NCBI GenBank assembly: GCA_019925095.2
Contig: CM034392.1
Coordinates: 11,737,887 to 11,801,886, forward strand
Reading direction: 5' to 3'
DNA length: 64,000 nt
Source: Dendrolimus kikuchii
Lineage: Eukaryota; Arthropoda; Insecta; Lepidoptera; Lasiocampidae
Below the pieces are notes generated by a model, which worked only from the letters and a program-made list of their open reading frames with translations, was not told where the DNA came from and did no database searches. Position 1 is the stretch's first letter, and every line of letters starts with the position of its first letter. Positions 11,972 to 22,412 of this stretch are shown in pieces. The position numbers and the translations under genes were made by a program.

Positions 11972-13046
11972 TAAATTCAAAATTTTAAGATTTGAGTTCC
12001 AGAAAATTATAAAATACAGACTCTATCAAAACATTATTTAGGAGACATTAAAAGGACTTTCACAAGACTTCGCGTGCTTAAACTTTTAAAAATCATCTCG
12101 AATCATTTAAAGGGAAAAAGTAATGTATGTTACTACGAGTCACATACATTAATTTCATGTGAATTATTGACAGTCGATATACACTTAGTTTTATAGTTAT
12201 ATATGTTTTACAATAACAAATTTACAAGTCACTTATACCTCCGCTATATAAGTATAAATTTCAACAATTCGAAAGTTTTATAAATACGATTAAATAAAAT
12301 TATTTATTTTTACTTGGATTTCAATCTTTAATTGAGTATTTTGATTATACGAAACTGAGTTGTTGTTGTGCTGTGTTGTATAAGCATGAAGTATTTTCTG
12401 ACCTAGATTTTATACCGGAAACCAACGTCCCAGCACCAGACACACCCAGAAGTTGTCTAAAAACCCGCAAATGGAAAATTAAATATCTCAAACAAGCGTA
12501 AAACGTGTCTCTGGCGATTAATTTTTCTTGACAAATAACAGTAGCGAAATACTCCGAAATGGCATTTACCTTTGTCGCAAGGTAAATAAGTTTCACGCCA
12601 AGAAAATGAAACCGGAACCACGGTAAAATGATTACTATCTGTTGGTATAGGAGAATGATGTTATGTTAACAGATATTATGTATACAAAGACGATGTAAGA
12701 GATGTACTAAGGCAAATAAATGTTATTTTAAATGACAACGCCGATAGCAATGTTTGTCTTTTTACAGAATTTATAAATACTGCATTATTGTTGGGGCTAT
12801 CATCGTATTATTTAATACCAGGAAATATTCTAACGTCCTATACCTAGAATTAAACTTGATACAATTTTATGCGAAAACTCAATAAAATACGAGTGTTTTT
12901 TTTATCGAATAGGAAAACTTTTTTTTAATAATAATAATTTACTTCCTTTTCTGAATAACTGTTTTAGATTGACGGATACTATAACATTATAAGGAATCTG
13001 TTATGGGCTTAACCGTGAATTTTGTAATAAAATAATGTCTAATGCT
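11972..13046. other. No gene seen
   Basis: AT-rich DNA. An 83-codon minus-strand frame at 12,345-12,596 has no recognisable domain and no splice context. Confidence 0.4.
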
Positions 13047-13293
13047 ATATATATAAGCTATATATATAAGCTGTAATATAAGGCTATATAAAATTAGGGA
13101 TCCCTACTAAAACTTAAATAATGTAACCCATCAATCAAAACAATATACTTGGCGCTGGAATCGGGTTGATGAATTTTTTTGTCTGTTTTAGTGGGGTTCC
13201 GGGGTGGTTTAGATTCACAATTAGACCCGGTAGGTGACGCTGGAATTGTAGAATTTAATTTTTTCAGTTCAGGACGTCTGCCGAGACCGCTAG
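13047..13293 (+). mobile_element. Helitron-like element, 5'-truncated, after a short tandem repeat
   Basis: From about 13,095 to the terminal CTAG at 13,290-13,293 it follows the right half of the 11,613-11,971 element (TACTTGGCGCTGGAATCGG, then GTCTGCCGAGACCGCTAG). It is preceded by imperfect repeats of GCTATATATATAA at 13,047-13,090. The normal TC start is missing. Confidence 0.6.
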
Positions 13294-14649
13294 TTAATAA
13301 TATTTATAGTAATAGGTCGCACGTAAATAAGTCAATGAATAAATTATATGTCGCCTCAATGAATTAATACATGAGACATTAAACATGTGGACATATTGAA
13401 CCATTCACTGTGTATGCATTACACGCCGACGTCAATTGCAGCTAGATAAATGCATATTTATTTATGTTTTTGTGTATTACAGACACGTCCGTCAATAATA
13501 GCATTATTACGACCGTATATCTTATAATAAACGCTATCGCAGTTTAATTAGGTCACTTATATTCGAGAGATATAATACGTTCGCTGTAAAATACGTAGCA
13601 GAAATGTTTAGCATGGATTTTTATGTAAGTAATCTCTTGTCTTTGCGTATTTAAGATAGCTACAATTCTCGCCAGATAATCTATAGGTAGCAATATAAAT
13701 AGATAACACTTTATTACTCACCAAAATATAAGACAAAATATATTTTTAGGCCATACAATAGGCGGCCTTTTGCTTAGAGCGATTACTTTCAGGCAACCCA
13801 ATTTAATATATACTAATAAGCAATAAATAGAATTAAAGTGGCTGTCTGTGATTTCAAAATAAATTCCAAAATTGAAGTGCTACTATTTATACGATGTTCA
13901 ATCATAAATTACTGTTTTTATAACTTTTGTCAGTTTGTAGTAACAGGCTCTGAGACGACTCAACGGATTTCAACAAAAATCTTCAACATCGTAACGGATA
14001 TATGATCATATGATCTTTATAACGAAACAATAAAACATTTCAGATTAAAATTAATGTTATTAATCTCTAGGGAAATTAAGGGAAATAAAAGTAGCGCGCG
14101 ATCTTAGTACTCAACATGATTAAAATTATTTATGGTGACACCCGACGGACGGATACATGTATAACTACAGCTGTAATTAAAGTATTTATTAATGAGTTGA
14201 CATGAATAGCCCGAGAGTAGATATCAAGAGGTAATGTATTTTAAGTAAAATAAATTAATGCGCTATATTTTAAAATTTATTAACTGTGATGAGGATGATG
14301 TGGTCGTCCCGTAAAATTATACGAACTTATTTCTATGAATTGAAAATAGACACATACTGCATATACCCAAAAGTGTTCCGATTGTATTTTAGACAACATT
14401 CAAAGTTTTGTTACAATAAGAGTATTAGTAAGAAAAATTAATATCTAATTGTTTTCGTAATATAAAAAAGACCACGTTTCTGAATATCACTAAAAACTCA
14501 AGTGGCTGCCAATCTCATTTCGCCAGAATGCTCATCTTCTACATTTATTATATCGTACACTATTTATACCCTACACTCCTCCTTACCTTAAGGAATGTTT
14601 CAACTTCCTTCATATATCACACACCTTCGATTTGCGCTCCTCTAATAAC
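13294..14649. other. No gene seen
   Basis: AT-rich intergenic DNA; no exon or shared repeat recognised. Confidence 0.4.
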
Positions 14650-15060
14650 CTCCTGTTAAAGGAATCTGCACATTCTTCAACATTTTACTCCGAATCCTTC
14701 GCTGGGCAGGCCTGCCTTTGGAAGTTTTTACCCGTAGATGTCAGAAAAGCTAAATCACTTGCCATATTTAAAAAAATCTGTCAAAAACCATTACCTTAGT
14801 TTATAATAAAATATACATTTTTCTATTCTTATTAACTTAGCTGTTTACTGACCACATTGTACTGTTTTTTCTTTTTTATTTTACTTCTTATTAATTTCAT
14901 TATACCTAGACATAAATGGTGTAAAAGTATCCTCTCAGTCAGGGTACCTGGAAGAGATCGCTTTAAGCGATAAGGCCACCTTTTGTTTTGCCGTTAAGTT
15001 ATTGTAATTATTTATTCTGTAATTGTTTATTTGGTGAACAATAAAGTGTTTTCTATTCTA
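14650..15060 (+). pseudogene. LINE (CR1/Jockey-like) 3' end
   Basis: The plus strand encodes WKFLPVDVRKAKSLAIFKK and then a stop, the usual C-terminal tail of CR1/Jockey-type reverse transcriptase proteins (WNSLP...SLxxFKK). This is followed by a 3' UTR with AAGAGATCGCTTTAAGCGAT and GGTGAACAATAAAGTGTTTT. The last block is a tail common in lepidopteran LINEs. The copy is 5'-truncated and inactive. Confidence 0.6.
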
Positions 15061-15474
15061 AAAGACAAAAGTTGTATTACTCTGGAACAATTAACTGAAT
15101 AGCTTGCAATGTTTCACAGCACAGAGTTGTTATAAAGAGCGACCTGACCATCACTTACAATGCTTTAGAACTACTAGATCTTTTCGTATTCATCCTAGAA
15201 TAAAAGTAACCTAACCTATATGCCATGTCAGGCTTTAAAAATACGTGAAATGAAAACCAAATGTTATAAAAAATAATTCAGTTCGTAAATAAGGAACAAA
15301 GTAACACACTATTTACAATCTACATTCACATTTATACATTAATGTGGCATCACGTTTTTAGTAGTGTTTAACCCACTACTTTAATTATACTTCTATAGTC
15401 TACAAATAGCCAAACGTATTAAAAGCTGATTAGTAAACTAATACTGCAAAAGATAAGACCTAAACCAACAAATT

Positions 15475-15741
15475 AGAGCGATTCGCAATGACTTTGCCAG
15501 ATCGATAACTGGATAAACAACTTAGGGTGGGGCACCGACCCTTCTATGATCTTAAGGGCGCAGATGCCCATACATGGCACAGGCATTAGGGACAACCGCT
15601 GCTTAATCCGACATCTGCGCAAGGTTAAACGAATAATAATTGTTCTGGAGAACTGGGCAGGATTTTCGCATTGCTTTACACTTGTATAATAAGTACCATT
15701 CCAAGGTAAAGTGTCGAAACATTCATTTTTTATCATTTGCC
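15475..15741 (-). other. Unclassified GC-richer segment with an 87-codon frame
   Basis: This segment is less AT-rich than its flanks and is open on the minus strand, with no known domain. It directly abuts the SINE target site at 15,742. It is probably an unrecognised repeat into which the SINE inserted; a host exon is unlikely because the frame contains no splice-bounded coding signal. Confidence 0.2.
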
Positions 15742-15753
15742 TTACTATAATAT

Positions 15754-16056
15754 CATGAGTCGTGGTACCGTAATGGGTAGCGCACGCGTCCCTAACTCAA
15801 AGGGCGTAAGTTCGATCCTGGCCAGACCGCATGCATCGCTTAGGCAGTTTTCTGACCTAATGTGCATATTGTTACAATTACCACGTGCTAACAACGGTAA
15901 AGGAAAACATCGTGATGCAATCTGCACATCGAGATAACCGATGTGTCAAATCTGTCAAGCCGCCTTGGACAAGCGTGGTGGATATACCGTCCATTCCCCT
16001 TTAATGGGAGGCCCGAGCCCAGCAGTGGGCCATTTATGGGCTGTTATTACTTTACA
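15754..16056 (+). mobile_element. tRNA-derived SINE with RTE-type tail
   Basis: The head carries a tRNA-like A box region (TACCGTAATGGGTAGCGC) and a B box (AGTTCGATCCTGG), the internal Pol III promoter. The tail includes GCCCAGCAGTGGGC and TTATGGGCTGTTATTAC, a 3' end shared widely with lepidopteran LINEs, which would supply its reverse transcriptase. TTACTATAATAT flanks it at 15,742-15,753 and 16,057-16,068 as a 12-bp target duplication. The element is complete and about 303 bp. Confidence 0.85.
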
Positions 16057-16068
16057 TTACTATAATAT

Positions 16069-17086
16069 GACGAGGCCAAAGCTATTTTCCTGAAAAGATC
16101 GTAAACCAACAATAAATAGATTATAAGGAAAATCTTAGCTATTATTTTACATTATACAGTTCACAGTCTATCCACATTTGGCAAATTCATTTAATTAAAA
16201 TATTTTTAAAGCTAACTATGAGTGATTAAAAATGGATAGTTCATATTCAATTGCAACAAATATAGACATTTTTATCAATTTTTTTTGCAAAAGGCAGGTT
16301 GTACGAGTTTCTTTTCAAAAATGGTTTTCTAAGGTATTGATTGCTATTAAGCAAGATTTGATTGTAGATTGTATTTAAGTACAAAACCTCGACCGTTTGA
16401 TGAAAAGTGAGTTTACAAGCTGTTCCTATTCCGTTTTTGGCTTTAGTCAAAAATTTAAGAATAAGAAATAATAAGTCATAATCATAATAATTGGTTCAAA
16501 AGGTTATATAGTCAAAACTGTAAATCTCTCCCAAAATCATCATTTAATCTAATTTATAAAGATATTATCCTGATCTGACAAAGATAGGCATGATATCAGC
16601 AGAATACTTTATAAAACCGCTAGCCAGTCGTATAAGGTGTTCAACTCGATTAAATGTAGCTTTCTAAAAATACCCGTCTAGAATCCATACAGGTTTATCT
16701 CGACCCATTATCGGTTCCGGCCGGGTTCACTTGGTACCTAATGAAATAGAAACCTAAGTGATCCAGAACAATGAATATTGTCTTAAATTGCTTTTAATAA
16801 TGACTGCCTAGTTTTCGTGGAACGTAATCTATGATTGGCAGTTTAATCTTCATGAAAAAATAAAGCAGCGGGAAATAGATCATATACTATATTTGTACAT
16901 TATTAACTAGAGACAAAATATGCGTCTCAGTTCTTAAGTTGCAGTAGGTTAACACTAATTTTAATTTCTTATTATAACGTACACTCACGGAATTAAAATG
17001 TTCGTCATCTTAAAGTCGAACTTTTGCTTGCACGAGTACAAGAAACAGTACTGTCAACAGTTTAATAAATGTTACGTTTGTAAAGT
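16069..17086. other. No gene seen
   Basis: AT-rich DNA without recognisable exons. Confidence 0.4.
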
Positions 17087-17245
17087 ACTAGCTGTGCTTG
17101 CGACTTCGTCCGCATGGTATTTTTTTCTTGGAGTCCTAAAAAAAATTACTACTATAACATCGGCTATCTGCCAGTGAAAGTCCGGTCAAAATCGGTCCAG
17201 CCGTTTCAGAAATTAGCCGGAACATCCAGACAGACAAAAATGTTT
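17087..17245 (-). mobile_element. Helitron-like 3' end
   Basis: Read on the minus strand it shows a CGGACGAAGTCGCAAGCACA block and ends in CTAG. The inner part repeats the CTTTCACTGGCAGATAGC block seen at 1985-2265. The 5' terminus is unclear. Confidence 0.5.
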
Positions 17246-17694
17246 AAAATTGATTTTTTGATATAGGTACCGTATATACTTTCATATGAATTTAGTAAGA
17301 AGCTGTTATTCTGACGTTACAGACACTTAGTTTATTTATTTGTATGTATAGATTAAAAAGATTTTACATCTCTAAACATTTTCTTAGACAAAATAGAAAA
17401 TCAAACAACTTTGATCTAAGTAATTTTAAATTTTATTGTCAAACAGTTACTTAAACATATTTTCTGTGGAACAGTCTGTTCTGTACCTTAGTTTGAAAAG
17501 ATAACATGTGCTCGCGGGACATTAAATGAATCAATTTGAAAACTGACGAACTTTTTCATTCCGCTACTTTACATGTGTATACATTGTTTTCCTTAGAAGA
17601 TCACTATCGTACTGTTATGACATTTTATGCTCAGCATTTTTATTATACTTTATTATTTATTAAAGTTTTCGAGAGTCAATTTGCCCACTGTTGC
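17246..17694. other. No gene seen
   Basis: AT-rich DNA between repeats. Confidence 0.4.
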
Positions 17695-18216
17695 AGCAAC
17701 ACGTCCGAATTTTCCCCCAGGGGGTACCGCCCTGGACTCGTCTCCGTCCAGGAAGCGGTACAAGGGGATGCGTCCCCGGGGCCCTTAGCGGCCACTGTCA
17801 CATTCCCCCCTTCACTCCGTGACATAGGTGTCCCACCTATCCACTCGAAATCCTTGTATTCCTTCCCCTTCCTCCCAAACCTCCTCCCCAAGCACCCCTC
17901 CCTTCCGACGACGACCGCCAGCGTCGAGCTCTGCTCCGCCCAGCGTGGTTTTGCTAATCTTGGTCGGTAGAGTTGGAAAACCCTGTGGCCGGCGTTGATA
18001 CGGTGGAAGCGACTCGACCGCAGCTGTTGCGATGGCTCTCGCGGAAACGCGGGACTCTGATCTTCACATTGCGGGCTGTCAGCCTTCACCCCAATGTCAC
18101 CAGTGTGGCGCGCTTGACACGGCGTTTCATACGCTAGTCGAGTGCGCAGCTTGGGCACCACAGAGGTTTGAACTCGAGACACTAGTAGGTCCGATTGATT
18201 CGCTTGGCACCCTGGT
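17695..18216 (+). pseudogene. R1-clade retrotransposon 3' fragment
   Basis: The GC-rich block at 17,940-18,216 matches the ends of the R1-clade copies at 29,982 and 38,613. It encodes the C-terminal zinc knuckle CHQCGALDTAFHTLVEC (C-x2-C-x7-H-x4-C) and then AAWAPQRFELETL. The 17,695-17,935 part is GC-rich but does not align to the other copies. A long minus-strand open frame over the region is its antisense shadow. The copy is rearranged and dead. Confidence 0.65.
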
Positions 18217-18255
18217 GCAAGCCATAATAATAATAATATTATTATTATGGCTTGC
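18217..18255. repeat. Perfect 39-bp palindrome at an R1 fragment end
   Basis: GCAAGCCATAATAATAAT is followed by its exact complement. GCAAGCCA belongs to the R1 sequence (compare about 40,476-40,485), and the TAATAATAA stretch resembles R1 tails of this family. The right arm is therefore a fold-back copy of the junction. Confidence 0.85.
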
Positions 18256-18573
18256 TAATATTGCATTACAAACATGATCTTTTAAATAAATTACACTATT
18301 TAATGATATTTCAAAGTTTTAAACAACTTAAACCATATCTAAAGTTAGATATTGCAGTTGGATAATATTTTATATTAATCATCTAAAAACACAATTTAAC
18401 TAAAATTGCGAACGTGACTTTATTTCTGTTTGTATGTTTCGTTTTAATGGCCTTGACATTTAACCAATTGCCATAAATTTAACGATTACCATGTACCTAG
18501 TATCTTTTACGCGAACTCACCATTATTATGTTTAATACTCAATATATAAAACTTACAAAATAGTATTGTTTCC

Positions 18574-18724
18574 TGATGGAAAGCGGTTACCGTCGCCTAT
18601 GGACATTCGTAACAACAAAGGTGCTACCGATGTGCTGTACTGCTCTCTAAAACGAGGCTACAACCTAGCCACTAATGCCGGAACACAACTCAAAGTTCTT
18701 ATGGCGGCGTACTCTAGACCAGGG
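18574..18724 (-). repeat. Family A retroposon tail, partial copy 3
   Basis: It matches family A from GATGGAAAGCGGTTACC to ACTCTAGACCAGGG; both ends are missing. Confidence 0.65.
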
Positions 18725-20135
18725 TAAACAGATTCAATATTAAGGCGTAGATCCATTTACTGTACCTAGTTCTTTCAAAAATTCTGTTCCCTGCAGTTCT
18801 AGAAAATTAACATTTATAGCATATAGCACCTACATAACTCCGTAATATAAAATACACCTTGATTTTCTATCATTTCAAATACTTTGAACAATGTGTTTCA
18901 AATTTAAATAATTGAATTCGTAATATTTTAATTAAGTAATAGATTTTGTACTTTGAATAGGATACTTAAAATTCCTAAACACACATTCGAAAAAGAAGGG
19001 GCTGTAATGTAGTTGATACCCCGATGATGTATCGACTCCACGCAATGTGGGCCAAATATGGGGTCCCGTATTCTGCATTTTTTGACCATTAACTTTGATT
19101 ATTTATGCTATTTACCAACACAACCCAAAAAACATTAGTTTTCCGAGGCCGCATTCCGCTGATTGCTTTCTGTAATTGTCGTTTTAATTTAAAGCCTTTT
19201 TCCCTTTGTTCCAGCTTTATATCAGAGTTAATTGAATTATTGTGTTTTTTTAATTACAAGTCTAAATGTTTTAATTTAAACAACGATATTACTTTAACAG
19301 TCTCCGTTTTTGTTTATGATTACTTAACATGATTTTGGCTTGCTTTATTTGAAACGTTTAACTAAGACTTTTTGTCTATTTAAAGATACATATTAATGGC
19401 ATAATAATGAAATTTTATACACCCTCCCAATCGTATCACTTGTTTTACAAGATGCCCACCACAGTAGTCATGAGAACCATAGTGTATAAAATTAGACAAT
19501 CGTCATAGATAATATTTTTAGTCGATTAATCGATTTATAATTAAATTACCATTTACTACCAGTTAGTTAATTTTATAAGCCCACTAAATTATCGTCTAGA
19601 TAATTTAGTGCATCAGTAACTAATTATTATAATTGTTTTTGTGATCCTGGCAACACTATGATGTAATTGCTATTTTATTGTTTTGGAGGGTAGTATTTTC
19701 GTATAAAAGGCGTAGAGACGATGTTCATCGCTTACCGTGCTGTGTGAATACTCACATCAACGGCTGAACAATTAAGGGGAAACCCTGCCCAAATAGTCAA
19801 TATTTGGTATATTTGGTACTTTCTTACCCGAATCTATGCAAGGCTGTTACACTTGTGTTATGGGTTATATACAACAGATTACAGTAAACAACAGAAGTTC
19901 CTTTCCGAAATTTGACCTGCCTGGTACCTATCAAACGTCATAGCATTCGTTGCATTAAACTACGTGGCCCAACGCTGGATTTTAGAGGCCGACAAATGTA
20001 TTTATTAGTAAATTATACGACGTACGTATATCTATCATCGCCGTTATCAATCGTTATTCCTAGGGTTGTCTGGAAAAGACTGCTTTTTAGCGAAAATATC
20101 ACCCTTTGTGTACAATGAAATATAATTTTACGCTC
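18725..20135. other. No gene; one small inverted repeat
   Basis: AT-rich DNA. At 19,582-19,610 CACTAAATTATC and its complement form a 12-bp hairpin around GTCTA. A plus-strand frame at 19,105-19,332 shows no recognisable domain. Confidence 0.4.
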
Positions 20136-20222
20136 TTATTCATAAAGAGTTAGAGTAAGTTCGAACGCTTCTTTATGAACCATAAAGAAGCGTTCAAACT
20201 TACTCTAACTCTTTATGAATAA
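20136..20222. repeat. 42-bp-arm hairpin
   Basis: Two 42-nt arms (left begins TTATTCATAAAGAGTTAGAG) pair with one mismatch around a 3-nt AAC loop. The fold is long enough for a miRNA-like stem, but the near-absent loop argues against that. It is more like a miniature fold-back element or a recent inverted duplication. No second copy occurs in the window. Confidence 0.9.
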
Positions 20223-20662
20223 TACCTTTAGTCTGTAAGTTTATGCTTTTGTTGGTGTACAATAATAAATTATCTATCAGGTAGTATAATTTATATATTA
20301 CATTTTATGTTTAATCATGAAGCAAATTTTAAGCTCATCGTATAATAAGATAATAGCTATTCATACGAAATAAGAAAATCATACCTCCACCAAGGTCCCT
20401 ATAGAAAACACATCAAAGGAGCTTAATGTTCGCGAGTTTCAAATGACAGTTTAGCCATATCAAGTATCAACGCTCGTTACGTACGCGAGGACCGCATTAT
20501 GTGGCTTCCTGGTCCACCACAAAATGCCAATGGTATTTACAGCCATTTCAAGGCTTTATATAAAATCCATGGTTTACCTTTTTTTGTGTTTTAACATTTC
20601 TAAATTGTTGTCTAAAACATAGATTTATTTCGATCAATTTATAAAATCCTCGAGAAATATTG
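20223..20662. other. No gene seen
   Basis: Non-coding DNA between a hairpin and an RTE-like tail. Confidence 0.4.
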
Positions 20663-20990
20663 TACATACATACATAACTTCACGCCAGTTCCCTTGCGGG
20701 GTAGGCACGAACAACAGAGCGCCATTTAGGCCCATTCTTACACACCTCACTTGCTTCTTTGACATTCATAACTCTTGCCATGCACGCTCGTCTGTTCTTA
20801 AGGCTCCTGACATCACCTTCTGCTAGTACACGATCAATTTGATCATGGAAGGTGTGTCGTGGCCTTCCACGACTTCTGCATCCATCCACTTTTGCATTTG
20901 TATATCTGTTTAGTCATTTTTTCATCATGCATTCTTTCCACATGCCCGAACCACCGGAGCATTCCTTTCCTTACCAGAAATATTGTGACC
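20663..20990 (-). mobile_element. RTE-like LINE 3' end, longest copy
   Basis: Same family as 1462-1750 but extending further 5' to encode RKGMLRWFGHVERMHDEKMT before a frameshift, then GRPRHTFHDQIDRVLAEG and the [14 protein letters not shown] end. The (ATGT)n tail lies at 20,663-20,676 as seen on the plus strand. Frameshifted and dead. Confidence 0.75.
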
Positions 20991-21456
20991 ACTCCAAATT
21001 TGCTGTAATACCTGATTTTGTATAAAAACAATGGTCTAGCTAGTGCATCATGTCGCTGTCTACACATAGTTAACGGTTACGTAGACGTAACTGACGTCCG
21101 CTGTATTTGTTATTTGTCTGCAGAATCGAAAATATTTGAATACTCCGTACCTATATCAGAATGTACTCAACGATATTGTTCAAAATAATTTTTGTTGAAA
21201 GGTTTTTTTTTAAGTTTTATCAATTTGATTCTTTTAAACTTTCCACCTCCTACTTCAAAAGGGAACAAACACCATTCGCCAACCATTGATCTAAAAAAAG
21301 GTTTTAAAAGAACGTCTCTATGGTTTTTTAAGTTCTGAAAAAATGTAACCCTCAGTTTAATTATAATTAATGTATGATGACTACTTCTAATTTTTAGTTT
21401 TTATTTGCGATTTGATGATGGATTCTGTAGTTGTTAAGAAAAATTACATATTTTCC
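20991..21456. other. No gene seen
   Basis: AT-rich DNA between an RTE-like tail and a family A copy. Confidence 0.4.
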
Positions 21457-21646
21457 TATTGCTGAAGCACAGCAGACTGGCTGACGGCCAAACTGTGATG
21501 GAAAGTGGATACCTTCACCTATGGACATTAGCAAAACCAGAGGTGCTGCCATTGTGCGCCCGGTCTCGAAGAAGAAACTGGAATCTGGCCACTGATGTCG
21601 AAACACAACTCAAAGTTGTTATAGTGGCATACTCTAGACCAGGGGT
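21457..21646 (-). repeat. Family A retroposon tail, partial copy 4
   Basis: It matches family A from the A-tail side (AGCAGACTGGCTGACGGCC) to CATACTCTAGACCAGGGG, then stops. It is more diverged than copies 1 and 5. Confidence 0.65.
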
Positions 21647-22079
21647 ACAAAGACAGATGGATGGACGGACATAACGATTTCAGAACAGTTCTGATTTTGT
21701 CAAAGTGTCTACGAACCCTAAAAATACTCAAATCATTACTGATCCACACTTTCAATGGTTCCGTAATGTAGACGAATGAAACGTAAAAAAGTATATTGCG
21801 TAACCTATTATTATTGTTAAGCGGATCATCATAAAGTTTGGTGCGCACTATACCTAATTACTTTATTTCCATTGTCTACTAGGTCTAGGCAACTGTTCTC
21901 AAACCTGTTAAATATTTTTAAGAGCCTTTATCAAAGTTCAAGTCACACACCAATTTTAATACGAGTATTGAACAATAGTGCCTTCTACAAAATGTCCGGT
22001 CACTAAAGAATTCTTCAAACAAACACTTTTATCAGACACATTTATCGAATGTCGCCGTCGTAGTGAATTATCATGTGAC

Positions 22080-22412
22080 TCAATATCTCTCTGTTTTATA
22101 TGCAGGATCTATAAGGTCGTGCTCGAAATAAATGTCGCAATGGACTGGTAGATTATTGGGACAATCGCTTAAAATGCTTTCCATGTTTCGCCTCATCCGG
22201 CTCACTGAGCCGCCGCCAGTGTCCGCCCTGCCCGGAAGTAAGGCACGCCATGCCGTCCTAATCACTATGCCCTTATCTAACTCAACAACAAATATTTCAA
22301 CTTGCATAAAAACAAATATTCGGCGTGTCAAAGAATCATTAATTCCACTTTGTAATAGTTGCCAGGATGTTAGTTGACATCGGAACGCGAGATCGTTTCC
22401 TGATAAAATCAC
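22080..22412 (-). other. Unclassified 110-codon open frame
   Basis: A 110-codon minus-strand frame over a locally GC-richer patch, containing WRALLPGRADTGGGSVSRMR and NMESILSDCPNNLPVHCDIY. I recognise no family and no clear splice borders. An 81-codon frame overlaps it on the other strand. It is unusually long for this AT-rich background, so it could be an exon or a transposon piece, but nothing confirms it. Confidence 0.2.

Noticed and set aside
12345..12596. 83-codon minus-strand frame
   Set aside because: No domain and background composition.
17676..18182. 168-codon minus-strand frame
   Set aside because: Antisense of an R1-clade 3' fragment; the sense strand carries the CCHC knuckle.
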